Made by a program: the position numbers and the translations under genes. Source: Chloroflexota bacterium (lineage in GTDB: Bacteria; Chloroflexota; Chloroflexia; Chloroflexales; Roseiflexaceae). Taken from it: 39,293 bases of DNA. Where the stretch lies: assembly GCA_013388755.1 (NCBI GenBank), contig JACAEQ010000137.1, positions 1-39,293 of the forward strand, written 5' to 3'. Positions 24,365-33,054 of the stretch are shown piece after piece. Within the stretch, counting starts at the first letter, position 1. The number at the start of each line of letters is the position of its first letter. A model generated the notes under the pieces. The model had not been told where the DNA came from. It saw nothing but the letters and a program-made list of their open reading frames with translations, and did no database searches.

Positions 24365-25930
24365 TTACGCGCCGCCGCCCGAGAACTGGCTGAAGCGGAA
24401 GATAACGAACTCAGCCGGTTTGACCGGCGCCAGGCCAACCTCGATAATCAACTTGCCCTGGTCGCGCACCTCAGGCGGGTTCAACTCGGCATCACACTTG
24501 ACATAGAACGCCTCGCGTGGCGTCAGGCCAAAGAGCATACCATCGCGCCAGCAGACGGTCAGGAACGCCTCGACATCACGTTTCACACGCGCCCACAGGT
24601 TGGCATCATTCGGTTCGAAGACCACCCACTGCGTACCGCGCTCGATCGACTTCTCAACATAGTTGAACAGGCGCCGCACATTCACGTAGCGCCAGGCGGC
24701 ATCGCTCGACAGCGTGCGCGCGCCCCAGACGCGCAGACCCATGCCGGTGAACGAACGAATGCAATTGACGCCGATCGGGTTGAGGGTATCCTGCTCGCCC
24801 TTCGTAATTCCGATCGCCGGGCCAAGCGCCCCCTGCACCACCTCGTTGGCCGGCGCCTTGTGCACGCCGCGCGTATTGTCGTTCCTGGCCCAGACGCCGG
24901 CGATATAGCCACTCGGCGGTACTTCCATCTCCGTTTTACCATCCGGCCCCATGATCCTGAGCCAGGGATAGTAGAGAACCGCGAACTTCGAATCGTAATT
25001 TGTATCGCGCTCACGCCACTGTTTCACCTGTTGCGGCGTCAGATCGGGCAGCGGATCGAGAATGACCATCCGATCCTGCATCCGCTCGGCGTGGGCGATC
25101 ATCGCCAGTTGCACCGCCTTGACCGCGTCTTTGCTCATTGCGCCCGACTTATACGCCGCCATCAGATCAGGGGCGCAGATCATCGTCACATCTTCGGCGA
25201 TCTCCATGCCTTCGACGCCGGTACGGTCGGCGGCACTCCCGACAAACGACGTGGCATCAACCCGGGCCGGCACCATAGGCGCAGGAGGCTTGAGCACCGA
25301 AATGCCGAACTCCGGCACACGGTCGGCCAGCGAACCAGTGGCGGCACCCTCCGCAACCTGCACCAGCGAACTGGAGCTATTGATCTTCTCGACGACGTAT
25401 GCCGTGCCATCTTTTGGCCGCTTATTAAAGGAGACATTCTCATAGGTCTCCTGGACGTCGCCCATACTGATCTTCACGGTGAATGCCTCAGGGGGTGGAT
25501 TCTCGCCTACCGGCGGCCCGATCTCCACCTGAATATCGCTTGCGGTGGTTGCCTTGGGCGTGACCAGCAGTGAGGTCAGCGCCTTTGATGAACGGCTCGG
25601 GAGTTCGAGGCGCGGCGCTGCGGGTTCCTTGCCATCCGACTGCTGCGGGATGCGCGTTACATAGCACCGGCCGCCGCCATTGAGGAAATAGCCGTAGACG
25701 GAGTGCGAGAGGTATGCGCCCTCCAGGTGCGGATTACGTCGCCCACTCTCGTCGAGGCTGCCGAACTTCTCAACATACTGTGACCAGTTGGTCACCAGCA
25801 CGGGCTGATTCACCGGGCCGGCGGCAGCAAAACCAATAAACGCCGCCATTGCCGTGCCGACGCCCTCGATTGGCCGCGGGCCGCTGCTGACCTCCTCGAT
25901 GTAGACACCAGGCGAGAGATACTCAGGCAT
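24365..25930 (-). CDS. Contractile tail sheath protein (Afp2-like)
   Basis: This 521-residue sheath protein opens with PEYLSPGVYIEEV and has FIGFAAAGPVN. The C-terminal sheath domain holds ARTLSSDAAWRYVNVRRL, VFEPNDANLWARV and final FVIFRFSQF. The sheath contracts to drive the tube into the target. Only one sheath gene is visible, whereas Afp has three. AGGAG eight bases before the ATG at 25930 supports the start. The gene follows the small carboxypeptidase-regulatory-like gene by 12 bp and ends at an R1 element. Confidence 0.96.
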   Translation of the reverse strand: MPEYLSPGVYIEEVSSGPRPIEGVGTAMAAFIGFAAAGPVNQPVLVTNWSQYVEKFGSLDESGRRNPHLEGAYLSHSVYGYFLNGGGRCYVTRIPQQSDGKEPAAPRLELPSRSSKALTSLLVTPKATTASDIQVEIGPPVGENPPPEAFTVKISMGDVQETYENVSFNKRPKDGTAYVVEKINSSSSLVQVAEGAATGSLADRVPEFGISVLKPPAPMVPARVDATSFVGSAADRTGVEGMEIAEDVTMICAPDLMAAYKSGAMSKDAVKAVQLAMIAHAERMQDRMVILDPLPDLTPQQVKQWRERDTNYDSKFAVLYYPWLRIMGPDGKTEMEVPPSGYIAGVWARNDNTRGVHKAPANEVVQGALGPAIGITKGEQDTLNPIGVNCIRSFTGMGLRVWGARTLSSDAAWRYVNVRRLFNYVEKSIERGTQWVVFEPNDANLWARVKRDVEAFLTVCWRDGMLFGLTPREAFYVKCDAELNPPEVRDQGKLIIEVGLAPVKPAEFVIFRFSQFSGGGA

Positions 25931-25942
25931 GAACCGCTCCTT

Positions 25943-26170
25943 TCAATCCAGTGTAATATCGTACGAGTCCGATGGTGTTTCAACCGTCACACGTTGCGGG
26001 GCACGACCGGCGCGAGTGATGCGCAATGTCGTCTTCCCCGGCGAGACGTGGCTCAACGCGAACCTCCCTTCACTGCCGGTCACCGTTTCAACCGCGCTCC
26101 CTTCGATCGCCACCGTGACACCCGCGATGGGCGCGCCGGCGCGGTCGCGCACCGTACCACCGATACGCAT
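25943..26170 (-). CDS. Small carboxypeptidase-regulatory-like (beta-sandwich) protein
   Basis: This protein of about 75 residues is almost entirely one carboxypeptidase regulatory/Ig-like repeat: GGTVRDRAGAPIAGVTVAIE, then GRFALSHVSPGKTTLRI. It is a beta-sandwich often used as a binding module. There is no signal peptide. The ATG at 26170 is preceded by GGCGGTGACG; a GTG at 26176 is an alternative. It sits between a DUF4255 gene and the sheath gene, so a decoration or assembly role on the tail is plausible but inferred. Confidence 0.75.
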   Translation of the reverse strand: MRIGGTVRDRAGAPIAGVTVAIEGSAVETVTGSEGRFALSHVSPGKTTLRITRAGRAPQRVTVETPSDSYDITLD

Positions 26171-26200
26171 CGTCACCGCCGGCGCGCCCGCGTCGCCACG

Positions 26201-26905
26201 TTATCGCGTGCGCAGCATCCGCGTCAGCACCAGCGGCGATTCAATCGCGATATCGAGATCAACCGGCACGGTCACGACATACAACAACGACGGGCGTGGC
26301 GCCTGTTCGAGTGCGCTCCACACATCGATCAGGCGCGGTCCTTCATCAGCGGTCGCAATCTTTGCCGTCAATGGCGGCTCCGCCAGCAAGGCGCGCATGG
26401 TCGCCTGCGCCGCCGGCTCGACATCGGCGGTGGCCACAGCGCCGCGCAGATCGTCGAGCGAGGTGCGCTCACCCGCCCGGGCCAGCGCCGCGAAACGCTC
26501 GCGCGCCGGCTCGGCGCTCGCTCGCGCCGCAATCACCGTCATCGCCTCGGCCAGCGCCGATGGCGGTAACGTTGCATATCTCATAAGCGTCGCCAGGATA
26601 CGGTAGATCAGGAGATATTCATCATCGGCGACCGTGGTCAGGGCAGAGACCAGGTAGCGCAGGTCGAACCTGCGGGGCGGCATGCGATACGTGGCATTGC
26701 CGGCGCCACGGCTCACAGGCATGTTGGTCTGCCGAAGATCGGTGTTTTCTTCAATATCGAACAGATACAGGTTGATCGTCGGGCGCACCAGCGAGTCAAC
26801 CCACTCTTTTGTCGGCCGTTCGAAACAAACATCAACCTCCTCTGGCGGGATGAGCCCGCGACTGTAGAGGAGATGCCGGATGGCAGGATGCACATCGGTT
26901 ATCAT
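26201..26905 (-). CDS. DUF4255 tail terminator/cap protein (Afp16-like), copy 1
   Basis: This 234-residue protein is of the DUF4255 family. Landmarks are ITDVHPAIRHLL, RPTINLYLFDIEEN, RFDLRYLVSALTT and EYLLIYRILATL. Afp16 caps and ends the sheath and tube. No Shine-Dalgarno is seen before the ATG at 26905. A nearby TTGACA (26915-26910) is too close to serve as -35 for this gene. It begins the structural part of the cluster (cap, small protein, sheath, tube). A 105-bp gap (26906-27010) before it has no other clear feature. Confidence 0.93.
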   Translation of the reverse strand: MITDVHPAIRHLLYSRGLIPPEEVDVCFERPTKEWVDSLVRPTINLYLFDIEENTDLRQTNMPVSRGAGNATYRMPPRRFDLRYLVSALTTVADDEYLLIYRILATLMRYATLPPSALAEAMTVIAARASAEPARERFAALARAGERTSLDDLRGAVATADVEPAAQATMRALLAEPPLTAKIATADEGPRLIDVWSALEQAPRPSLLYVVTVPVDLDIAIESPLVLTRMLRTR

Positions 26906-27010
26906 AGCATGTCAATGGTCAGCATGGTAGAACTGAAGTGCGCATACGATGGTCGTCATCTCGTGGTTGCCGTCACGACGCCACGGCTGTGGGCGCGTCA
27001 CGCACCACTC

Positions 27011-27421
27011 CTACGGGGAGGCCCCCCTCTCGCGATCGCGCAACACCATCAGATTGCGCGCCAGGATGAGCCAGTGTACGAATCCACGATACTCCTGCTC
27101 ATCGCGGCAGGCGCCAATTCCGGCGCGCACAATGCCCCCGATCTGCGGAAAGCCGCGCTTCTCCAGTTCCTCGACCAGTTCCTCCGGGAGTTCCCTCGCC
27201 CGTCGTAGACTGATCTCGTTCGCCGTCGTCAGCATGCGGTTGAACATTGGCAGCGGCACGCCGGCCTGTTCGGTTTGCAGCGCCATGGCGGCACAACCGA
27301 CGCCCTGCAGTTCCAGGCGCAACCGCCCCTGTTCATCGAGGAACCCGCCTGCAAACAGGCCGGGCAGGTCAAGATCGAGCTGTTCCTGGCGTGTATAGTC
27401 GCGTTCCGGATCGATCGGCAT
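27011..27421 (-). CDS. Hypothetical protein, 136 residues
   Basis: I do not recognise this family. The protein starts MPIDPERDYTRQEQLDLDLP and has an alpha-helical second half (NRMLTTANEISLRRARELPEELV is cut here at residues about 62-84) with VHWLILARNLMVL near the end. AGGA six bases upstream supports the ATG at 27421; a longer frame from 27520 would overlap the neighbouring gene and encodes an arginine-rich, unlikely extension. It follows the C39-like gene by 22 bp, so it may be its chaperone or partner. This is only positional. Confidence 0.65.
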   Translation of the reverse strand: MPIDPERDYTRQEQLDLDLPGLFAGGFLDEQGRLRLELQGVGCAAMALQTEQAGVPLPMFNRMLTTANEISLRRARELPEELVEELEKRGFPQIGGIVRAGIGACRDEQEYRGFVHWLILARNLMVLRDRERGASP

Positions 27422-27443
27422 GCTGTTTCCTTCAACCCTTGCG

Positions 27444-29135
27444 CTATGGCGTCGCTGGCTGCGGCGCCGCCGCTGGTATGGCCGTCGGCGCGTCAATCGC
27501 AGTGAGCATGGTATGGCCACTCGGTAGATTCAGCGTACTATCCTTGAACTCCTGCTCGGTGCGCCAGATAGTGTCGCCGGTTGCAACATCGTGGATCTGG
27601 ATCCGGCTGCCGCTGATTGCCATGGCCATCACATAGTGTGCCGTGTCGCCGACGCTGCCACCCACGACAATCGGAACATGAATGCCAGCGGCCAGGCTGT
27701 TCTTCAGGATGTCAAGCGCGGCATTGAGCGTAATCTGCGTGCCGACGATGCTGGTCTGATAGGTGACGCCGGTTGCGGCCGCCAGCGCATTCATCTCCGC
27801 CTCGACCCACGCGCCGCCGGTGGGCTGGGTACGATCGGTGGCCGGGTTGCCCGTACCCGCAGCGGCATGCGTGTCAAGGATGGCTTTCTGTTCGCCAGCA
27901 AGCATCTGGTTGGGAATGGTGTCGGGTGCGCTGACCGCGTGCTCCGACGCTTGCTCGATCGGCCCGGCGGAACGCAGCGCCAGCGCGTAGATCGGGTCGG
28001 CCGAGGCGCGAATGATCTGCACCGACGTCGGGCCGCAACTGTTGCCATATTGCTGGATGATGCCGCGCTCAACGCCATCGGCTTCGTTCAGGTCAACCAC
28101 ATTCAGGTTGCGCAACAACCAGTTGTTGCTCAAGCCACGGATGGTATCGGCAAAGGCCTGAATATCGGCAAGCGTACGCGCCGCCGCGAGCGCCTTGCAC
28201 AGGAAGGCACGCTCCATGTCGGAGCCGGCGCTCTGTAGCAGACTGCGAAACGCCGTGTAGTCGGCTTCGCCGAGCGCCAGCACCGCCGGCTCGACCCGCG
28301 ACGCCTGGTGCGCCGTCAGGACGCCAGGTTGCGTCCCGGCGGCAATCATCGCCCGATCTTCAGCCGTCCAGCGCTCGGCAGACGGCTGTGGCCCGGGCGG
28401 GACCGGTTGCGGGCCGGGTGGAACTGGTTGCGGGCCGGGCGCCTGCGACTCCAGCGCGCCCCACGTCAACGGGCCGATGATGCCGTCTGGTGCAAGCCCG
28501 TGCGCGTTCTGGAACGCAACCGTCGCCGCATTGGTCAGGGGACCGAAGATACCATCGAGTACCAGCGGCGGCGCAGCACCATGCTGGTTGAGCAACTGTT
28601 GTGCATCTCTCACATCATCGCCGACGCTGCCCCACCGGATCATGCGCCGTGCGCCGCCCCCGGGTGCACTTCCCGGCGCTGTGCCATCGTCGCGCTGGCG
28701 CTGAACCCGTGGCGCGCCACCGGCCTGCTGGATGGTATGGGTCAGCTCATGCGCCAGCAACTCGCGCCCGGTATCGCTACCCGGCTGATAGCGCCCGGCT
28801 GCAAAGGCGATATCATGACCCACCGTGAAGGCCAGCGCATCAAGGGCACCGGCAGCCACGGCGGCGCGTTCACCGGTATGGATACGCACCTGGCTGAAAT
28901 CATGGCCAAAGCGCGGCTCCATCATCTCGCGCGTCGCCACATCAAGCTGCTGGCCGCCGCCACGCATCTGGCCAACCGCCGACTCAACATCCGGTGTCAC
29001 TTCCAGCAACGACGGATCGTGTGCCGGCCGGCGATCGAGGCGTGCGGCGGGGGATGTCTCACTGCGCAGTGGATGTGGCGCTACCACTGGTCGTGACGCC
29101 CTGGAAACAGACGCTGATCGCTGACGTCGAGACAT
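27444..29135 (-). CDS. DUF4157 / peptidoglycan-binding / C39-like cysteine peptidase, candidate eCIS cargo
   Basis: This 563-residue protein has an N-terminal DUF4157 domain (about 60-140: EPRFGHDFSQVRIHTGERA and HELTHTIQQ), then a peptidoglycan-binding type 1 repeat (WGSVGDDVRDAQQLLNQHG ... DGIIGPLTWGALES, about 165-225). The C-terminal domain (about 330-563) has NSCGPTS with Cys367, TAHYV with His500 and IHD with Asp516, the order of a papain-fold C39-like triad. There is no signal peptide. DUF4157 is known to recur in eCIS loci and cargo. A delivered toxin or a processing peptidase are the two readings. AAAGGATT before the ATG at 29135 supports the start. Confidence 0.85.
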   Translation of the reverse strand: MSRRQRSASVSRASRPVVAPHPLRSETSPAARLDRRPAHDPSLLEVTPDVESAVGQMRGGGQQLDVATREMMEPRFGHDFSQVRIHTGERAAVAAGALDALAFTVGHDIAFAAGRYQPGSDTGRELLAHELTHTIQQAGGAPRVQRQRDDGTAPGSAPGGGARRMIRWGSVGDDVRDAQQLLNQHGAAPPLVLDGIFGPLTNAATVAFQNAHGLAPDGIIGPLTWGALESQAPGPQPVPPGPQPVPPGPQPSAERWTAEDRAMIAAGTQPGVLTAHQASRVEPAVLALGEADYTAFRSLLQSAGSDMERAFLCKALAAARTLADIQAFADTIRGLSNNWLLRNLNVVDLNEADGVERGIIQQYGNSCGPTSVQIIRASADPIYALALRSAGPIEQASEHAVSAPDTIPNQMLAGEQKAILDTHAAAGTGNPATDRTQPTGGAWVEAEMNALAAATGVTYQTSIVGTQITLNAALDILKNSLAAGIHVPIVVGGSVGDTAHYVMAMAISGSRIQIHDVATGDTIWRTEQEFKDSTLNLPSGHTMLTAIDAPTAIPAAAPQPATP

Positions 29136-29174
29136 CCGGTAATCCTTTCCCCTGAAGCCGGCCGGCGCCGTGGT

Positions 29175-30992
29175 TCACTCACCTGCTGTCGCGACCGGGT
29201 TATCACCGGCGCCCTCGCGGTAGAATGCATCACTATACTCGCGGAGCGCCTGACGGACATGGGCCGGCGCAACATTCGGCTGCGCCCGCAGTGCATCTTC
29301 CATACGCTGCTGCATCGCGCGCACAATCTGCTCCATCGTCTGCGCGTTCAGGATGCCCTCGATCATCGCAAAGGTCGGCTCCAGGCCCGCGACGATCGGA
29401 ACCGACTTATTCGTGCCGAAGATATCGAGGTTCTCGCGATTCATGCTGGGCGGGAGCAGGCCACCGCGCAATTCGTCCTGGTAATTGAGCGAGGTGCAGG
29501 CATAGAAGAGCCAGACGCGATAGCGGTTCTCGTCCCAGGCGCCGCTGGCCGTCATCTCTTCCAGCGTATTGGTTCGCTCACTTTCCACCGACCGCCAGTA
29601 CGGATCGCGCGGCGTGCGCACACTGGTTTCCGGCCGGTCGTGCAGGCTCGAGTGCGCGCCAATGACGACATTCTCCCGCCCAACGTGCTTGTCATCGAAA
29701 TCCGGCCCCAGGCCGCCGCGCGCGTGGCCGACATAGGTCATGATCTCGGTGTCGTTCAGCGTCTCCAGAAAGCGCCGTGCCGCGCCCTCGCCCGGCGTGA
29801 TCAGTCGCAACGTCACCAGCACATTTTTCGTCACCTGCTGCCCTTCAGCATCTGGATAGGTAATATCCTTGCGCATCTCGTAGTGTTCGTCGCCTTCGGC
29901 GGGCGAACCGGAGGCCAGGGTGAACCCCTGCCCTTCCAGCCACTGCCTGCCCGCCTCGGCATCTTCCACATGCGACTGACCTTCGTCGTACCCGATCGAG
30001 ATCGAAAAATCGAGCCGGTCATCCGCGAGCAGGCGGTCATAGTCTACAAAATGCTCGGTCGCCTGGCCTGGCGGCGGCGCCACCCGGTCAAGCACGGCCA
30101 GCACGGTGTAGTCAACGTCCTGACCGGGGGGAAGGTGCTGATCCACGCGAAACTGGCGCACTGCATCGCGTGTTTCGCCGCCAAGCCTGCCATCGTCGTG
30201 GAAGCGCAACAAGGAGTACCCCAGATCGAGCAATGCCGTCTGTACCGCCTTCACGGGCCGCCCGTTATCGCGTGTCGCGAGCGGGCGCTGACCTTCGGCA
30301 ACCGTGCGCAACGCCGGAATGGGCGCAAAGCGCGGGTTGGTCAGCGTCACCGGCGGTTCGGGCGTATCAGTATGTTCCTCATCCTGGCGCTGTACCGCCT
30401 GCGGTGCATGGCGCTGCTGGACGACATGGGCCAGTTCGTGTGCGAGCAACTGGCGCCCGGCATCACTTCCTGGTTGATACTGCCCCGGCGCAAACGCGAT
30501 ATCACTACCGACGGTAAACGCCAGCGCGTTAAGCGACCGGGCCGCGGTTGCAGCGCGTTCATCGGTATGAACGCGCACATGCTCGAAATTATGGCCGAAG
30601 CGAGGCTCCATGAACGTGCGCGTCGCGCTGTCAAGCAATGTACCTGCGCCGCGTAGCGCACCGATTGTCTGCTGCGTCTCAGGCGGAACATCCGGCGCTT
30701 CGCCATCTCCTGCCTGTGCCTGAATGGCGTGCGGCGCAGAATGCGACAGCTGCACCTCCTCGTCACTCATCCGCAATACCTGCTCCGCCACCTGGTCCGC
30801 CTCCTGCTCATAGACATCATCCGGCGCATTGACGGTCAATTTCGGTTGCGGAGCGCGCGGCGCCGTGTGGATCTGAAACGTGTCAGGCGAAGGATGCGCA
30901 TCGCCATGATCTACTGGCGCAGGCGTCGCGCGTCTGCCCTGCGGCGACGGCTTATCAGGCATCGATCGGTGCAGCAGGCGCGAGTGTCTCAC
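29175..30992 (-). CDS. DUF4157 protein with caspase/CHAT-like C-terminal domain, candidate eCIS cargo
   Basis: This 605-residue protein has a DUF4157 domain (about 105-190: EPRFGHNFEHVRVHTDERA, HELAHVVQQ) and a peptidoglycan-binding-like repeat (about 240-310). The C-terminal domain holds MTYVGHARGG (His423) and VWLFYACTSLNY (Cys499). A hydrophobic strand then H-x-x-G and a hydrophobic strand then AC-x-S, 76 residues apart, is the pattern of clan CD (caspase, gingipain, CHAT) peptidases; activity is inferred. The start chosen is GTG at 30992, overlapping the HEAT gene stop as GTGA with AGGAG five bases upstream. The ATG at 30962 lacks a ribosome site. Confidence 0.8.
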   Translation of the reverse strand: MRHSRLLHRSMPDKPSPQGRRATPAPVDHGDAHPSPDTFQIHTAPRAPQPKLTVNAPDDVYEQEADQVAEQVLRMSDEEVQLSHSAPHAIQAQAGDGEAPDVPPETQQTIGALRGAGTLLDSATRTFMEPRFGHNFEHVRVHTDERAATAARSLNALAFTVGSDIAFAPGQYQPGSDAGRQLLAHELAHVVQQRHAPQAVQRQDEEHTDTPEPPVTLTNPRFAPIPALRTVAEGQRPLATRDNGRPVKAVQTALLDLGYSLLRFHDDGRLGGETRDAVRQFRVDQHLPPGQDVDYTVLAVLDRVAPPPGQATEHFVDYDRLLADDRLDFSISIGYDEGQSHVEDAEAGRQWLEGQGFTLASGSPAEGDEHYEMRKDITYPDAEGQQVTKNVLVTLRLITPGEGAARRFLETLNDTEIMTYVGHARGGLGPDFDDKHVGRENVVIGAHSSLHDRPETSVRTPRDPYWRSVESERTNTLEEMTASGAWDENRYRVWLFYACTSLNYQDELRGGLLPPSMNRENLDIFGTNKSVPIVAGLEPTFAMIEGILNAQTMEQIVRAMQQRMEDALRAQPNVAPAHVRQALREYSDAFYREGAGDNPVATAGE

Positions 30993-31672
30993 GGTATCTC
31001 CTCGTGCAGAACTTCCTGGGCCTGTGGAGTTCCGAGGGCGACAAGCTGCGCGCGCGCCTCGCCGGCGATCGCCGGTTCCGGACGGCGCAATGCGCACCTG
31101 AAGGCCCCAAACACATCCACACGGTGGCCATCCGGCAATGAGAGGCCATCATGTGCGGCAAACGCATAGAGTTGCTTACAGGCGACCATCGCAGTGACGC
31201 GGTTCGGGCTATCGAGCGCCAGCCGAACCGTGGCGAAGCCGCGCGGGTCGCCAAGGATCGCGAGCGCGCCAGCGGCCTGCAATGGCGCCGGCGAGGCTTC
31301 GACCGACAACGCAAGCAGCGCAATGAGCAGGTCGCGCGCACCTGCGACATCCATCCGCGCGAGCGCGAATGCCGCCTGCACGCGAGGAACTTCCTCGGCG
31401 CGCGTATCATTCGCCAGGCGCTGCAGGGCGTCTATCGCGCTACGTTCGCGCCGCGCGCCAAGGATGCGCGCCGCCGCCGACTGGAACACAGCAAGTGGTG
31501 AGTCGAGCAGCGCGATCAACTCATCAGTCTCCTCTGTGTACCCATTGGCCGCCAGTAACGCCCCGGCATCAACGTCCTCACCCTGATCGTACGGCACGCC
31601 TGCAGGACGGCGAGGCACCACCAGGTCCGCAAGCGAGCGTACCGGCTCGCGTCTGGTCTCATCCTCGCTCAC
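30989..31672 (-). CDS. HEAT-repeat protein
   Basis: This 227-residue helical-repeat protein has repeats such as LLDSPLAVFQSAAARILG, RVQAAFALARMDVAGAR and LQAAGALAILGDPRGF. HEAT solenoids bind other proteins. The GTG start overlaps the previous gene stop (GTGA) and has AGGAGA six bases upstream, and its own stop overlaps the next gene start. It lies between the zincin-like and caspase-like genes, so an immunity, chaperone or cargo-adaptor role is plausible. No direct evidence is visible. Confidence 0.85.
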   Translation of the reverse strand: MSEDETRREPVRSLADLVVPRRPAGVPYDQGEDVDAGALLAANGYTEETDELIALLDSPLAVFQSAAARILGARRERSAIDALQRLANDTRAEEVPRVQAAFALARMDVAGARDLLIALLALSVEASPAPLQAAGALAILGDPRGFATVRLALDSPNRVTAMVACKQLYAFAAHDGLSLPDGHRVDVFGAFRCALRRPEPAIAGEARAQLVALGTPQAQEVLHEEIP

Positions 31673-33000
31673 GTATATTCTCCTCTCCCACCCTTGGCGC
31701 TGATAGCTTCGGCGCGCGCTCTGTAGACGGGCGCGCCATCACCATAGGCGTGCCGTTCGCCATCTTCGGTTGAGAGCGCCGCAAGCAGTGCGGTAGCGAA
31801 GCGCCCCGGCAGTGCGTTCAGCAGCGTCTGAACGTCGGCTGCACTCGCCGCCGTCTGCCCATTCAACCATGTCGTCACGGTCGCCATGGCTCCGGGGCCG
31901 TTGGCCAGATCGTCGTTGGCGTGCACAAGCTCATGGCGCAGTGTCAGATCCTCGGCCCAGAATTGCGTGCGCGGGGGACGACCGTTCAGATCGCTCATAT
32001 TCGGCGTCAGGTCCGCCGCGACGGTCGCATAGTTTGCCGCCGTAATATCAGGATCGGAATCGGATGCAATATCAACCTGGCCGCTGGGGCCCGTGCCTGA
32101 CCGCACCTGGTAGGTAATCGGATGCTCGAACGTCGCCGACACGTCGAAGGTGCCGGCGTTTGGCGTAATGGTGACGCCTGTCAACCGCGAACTGAATGAA
32201 CGGGTCACGCCAAACCCGGATGGTGTGGCGCCGCCGCGCGTAATGCTGCCGCTATAGGTAAACGCGCCATTCACGGCGTCGGTCTTCTCAATCTGGGCAA
32301 GGGCCGGAATCTCGATATCCGGCACCGCAATCGGGCTGCCGGCGGCCCGGGGGGTCGCGGTTTCTTCGGCGGGCGAGGCGCCGGCCTGGAGACCGGCGGT
32401 ACCGGCGGTGGTGGCCGTTGAGGAAGTGGATGTACCGACGGTGGTGGCCGTTGAGGAAGTGGATGTCGTTGCCGTACTGCTCGACACCGCCTCCGGCGTA
32501 GCACCACCCGCTGTTTCGGGCGCAATCGCCGGCGCGGCAGCAGGATTGGCGCTCAATTGCTCGAACAGCGCCAGATACTGCTCACCGCCATGCTCCTGCC
32601 CCGGCCCCGCGTCACGACGCACCGGCACCGCCGATGGATCTGCGAACCCCAGCGCAGGAGCAGCGCGACGTATCGTGGCCCGAAACGGATAGCGTTCAAT
32701 CCGCGTCCTGGTCTGGACCGACGAGGTCGCGCCCGCCGCTCCACCAGCATCAGAACGCTGCACTGCCGGTTGCGTCGCCTCTGGTTCGGGCGCGTGGAAC
32801 GACAGCGCGGGCAAAGCGATTGTGCGATGCAACGGCACTCCCGGCAGATGGGTGGCGACATCCCGAATATCATGAGCAACGGAGGGCATCCAGTCGCTCA
32901 CCTGTGGCACAGCATCGGCCGGCGCCGGCTGCGGCGATTGCACCGGCACGGAACGTCGCTCGTTACGCGGGCGCCGCACCCGCGCATGTCGATCAGCCAT
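31669..33000 (-). CDS. HExxH zincin-like protein with disordered N-terminus, candidate cargo
   Basis: This 443-residue protein starts with a basic, Pro-rich segment (MADRHARVRRPRNERR) and a Thr/Ser repeat region. A beta-rich part (about 245-345) is followed by the metal motif HELVH (356-360). A further ERHAYGDG, about 60-70 residues on, could supply a third glutamate ligand, as in gluzincins. The ATG at 33000 has AGGG six bases upstream; the frame extends to 33048 but with no better site. No signal peptide is present. It ends with a 4-bp overlap with the HEAT gene. A metallopeptidase cargo or processing enzyme is inferred. Confidence 0.75.
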   Translation of the reverse strand: MADRHARVRRPRNERRSVPVQSPQPAPADAVPQVSDWMPSVAHDIRDVATHLPGVPLHRTIALPALSFHAPEPEATQPAVQRSDAGGAAGATSSVQTRTRIERYPFRATIRRAAPALGFADPSAVPVRRDAGPGQEHGGEQYLALFEQLSANPAAAPAIAPETAGGATPEAVSSSTATTSTSSTATTVGTSTSSTATTAGTAGLQAGASPAEETATPRAAGSPIAVPDIEIPALAQIEKTDAVNGAFTYSGSITRGGATPSGFGVTRSFSSRLTGVTITPNAGTFDVSATFEHPITYQVRSGTGPSGQVDIASDSDPDITAANYATVAADLTPNMSDLNGRPPRTQFWAEDLTLRHELVHANDDLANGPGAMATVTTWLNGQTAASAADVQTLLNALPGRFATALLAALSTEDGERHAYGDGAPVYRARAEAISAKGGRGEYT

Positions 33001-33054
33001 GCCTTTCCCTTTCTGTACGAGGTCCATCCTGGACGCACATGAAAACACCGACGC

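Noticed and set aside
26910-26915. TTGACA on the minus strand as a -35 for DUF4255 copy 1
   Set aside because: It lies only 4 bases from the ATG, so the -10 would fall inside the gene.
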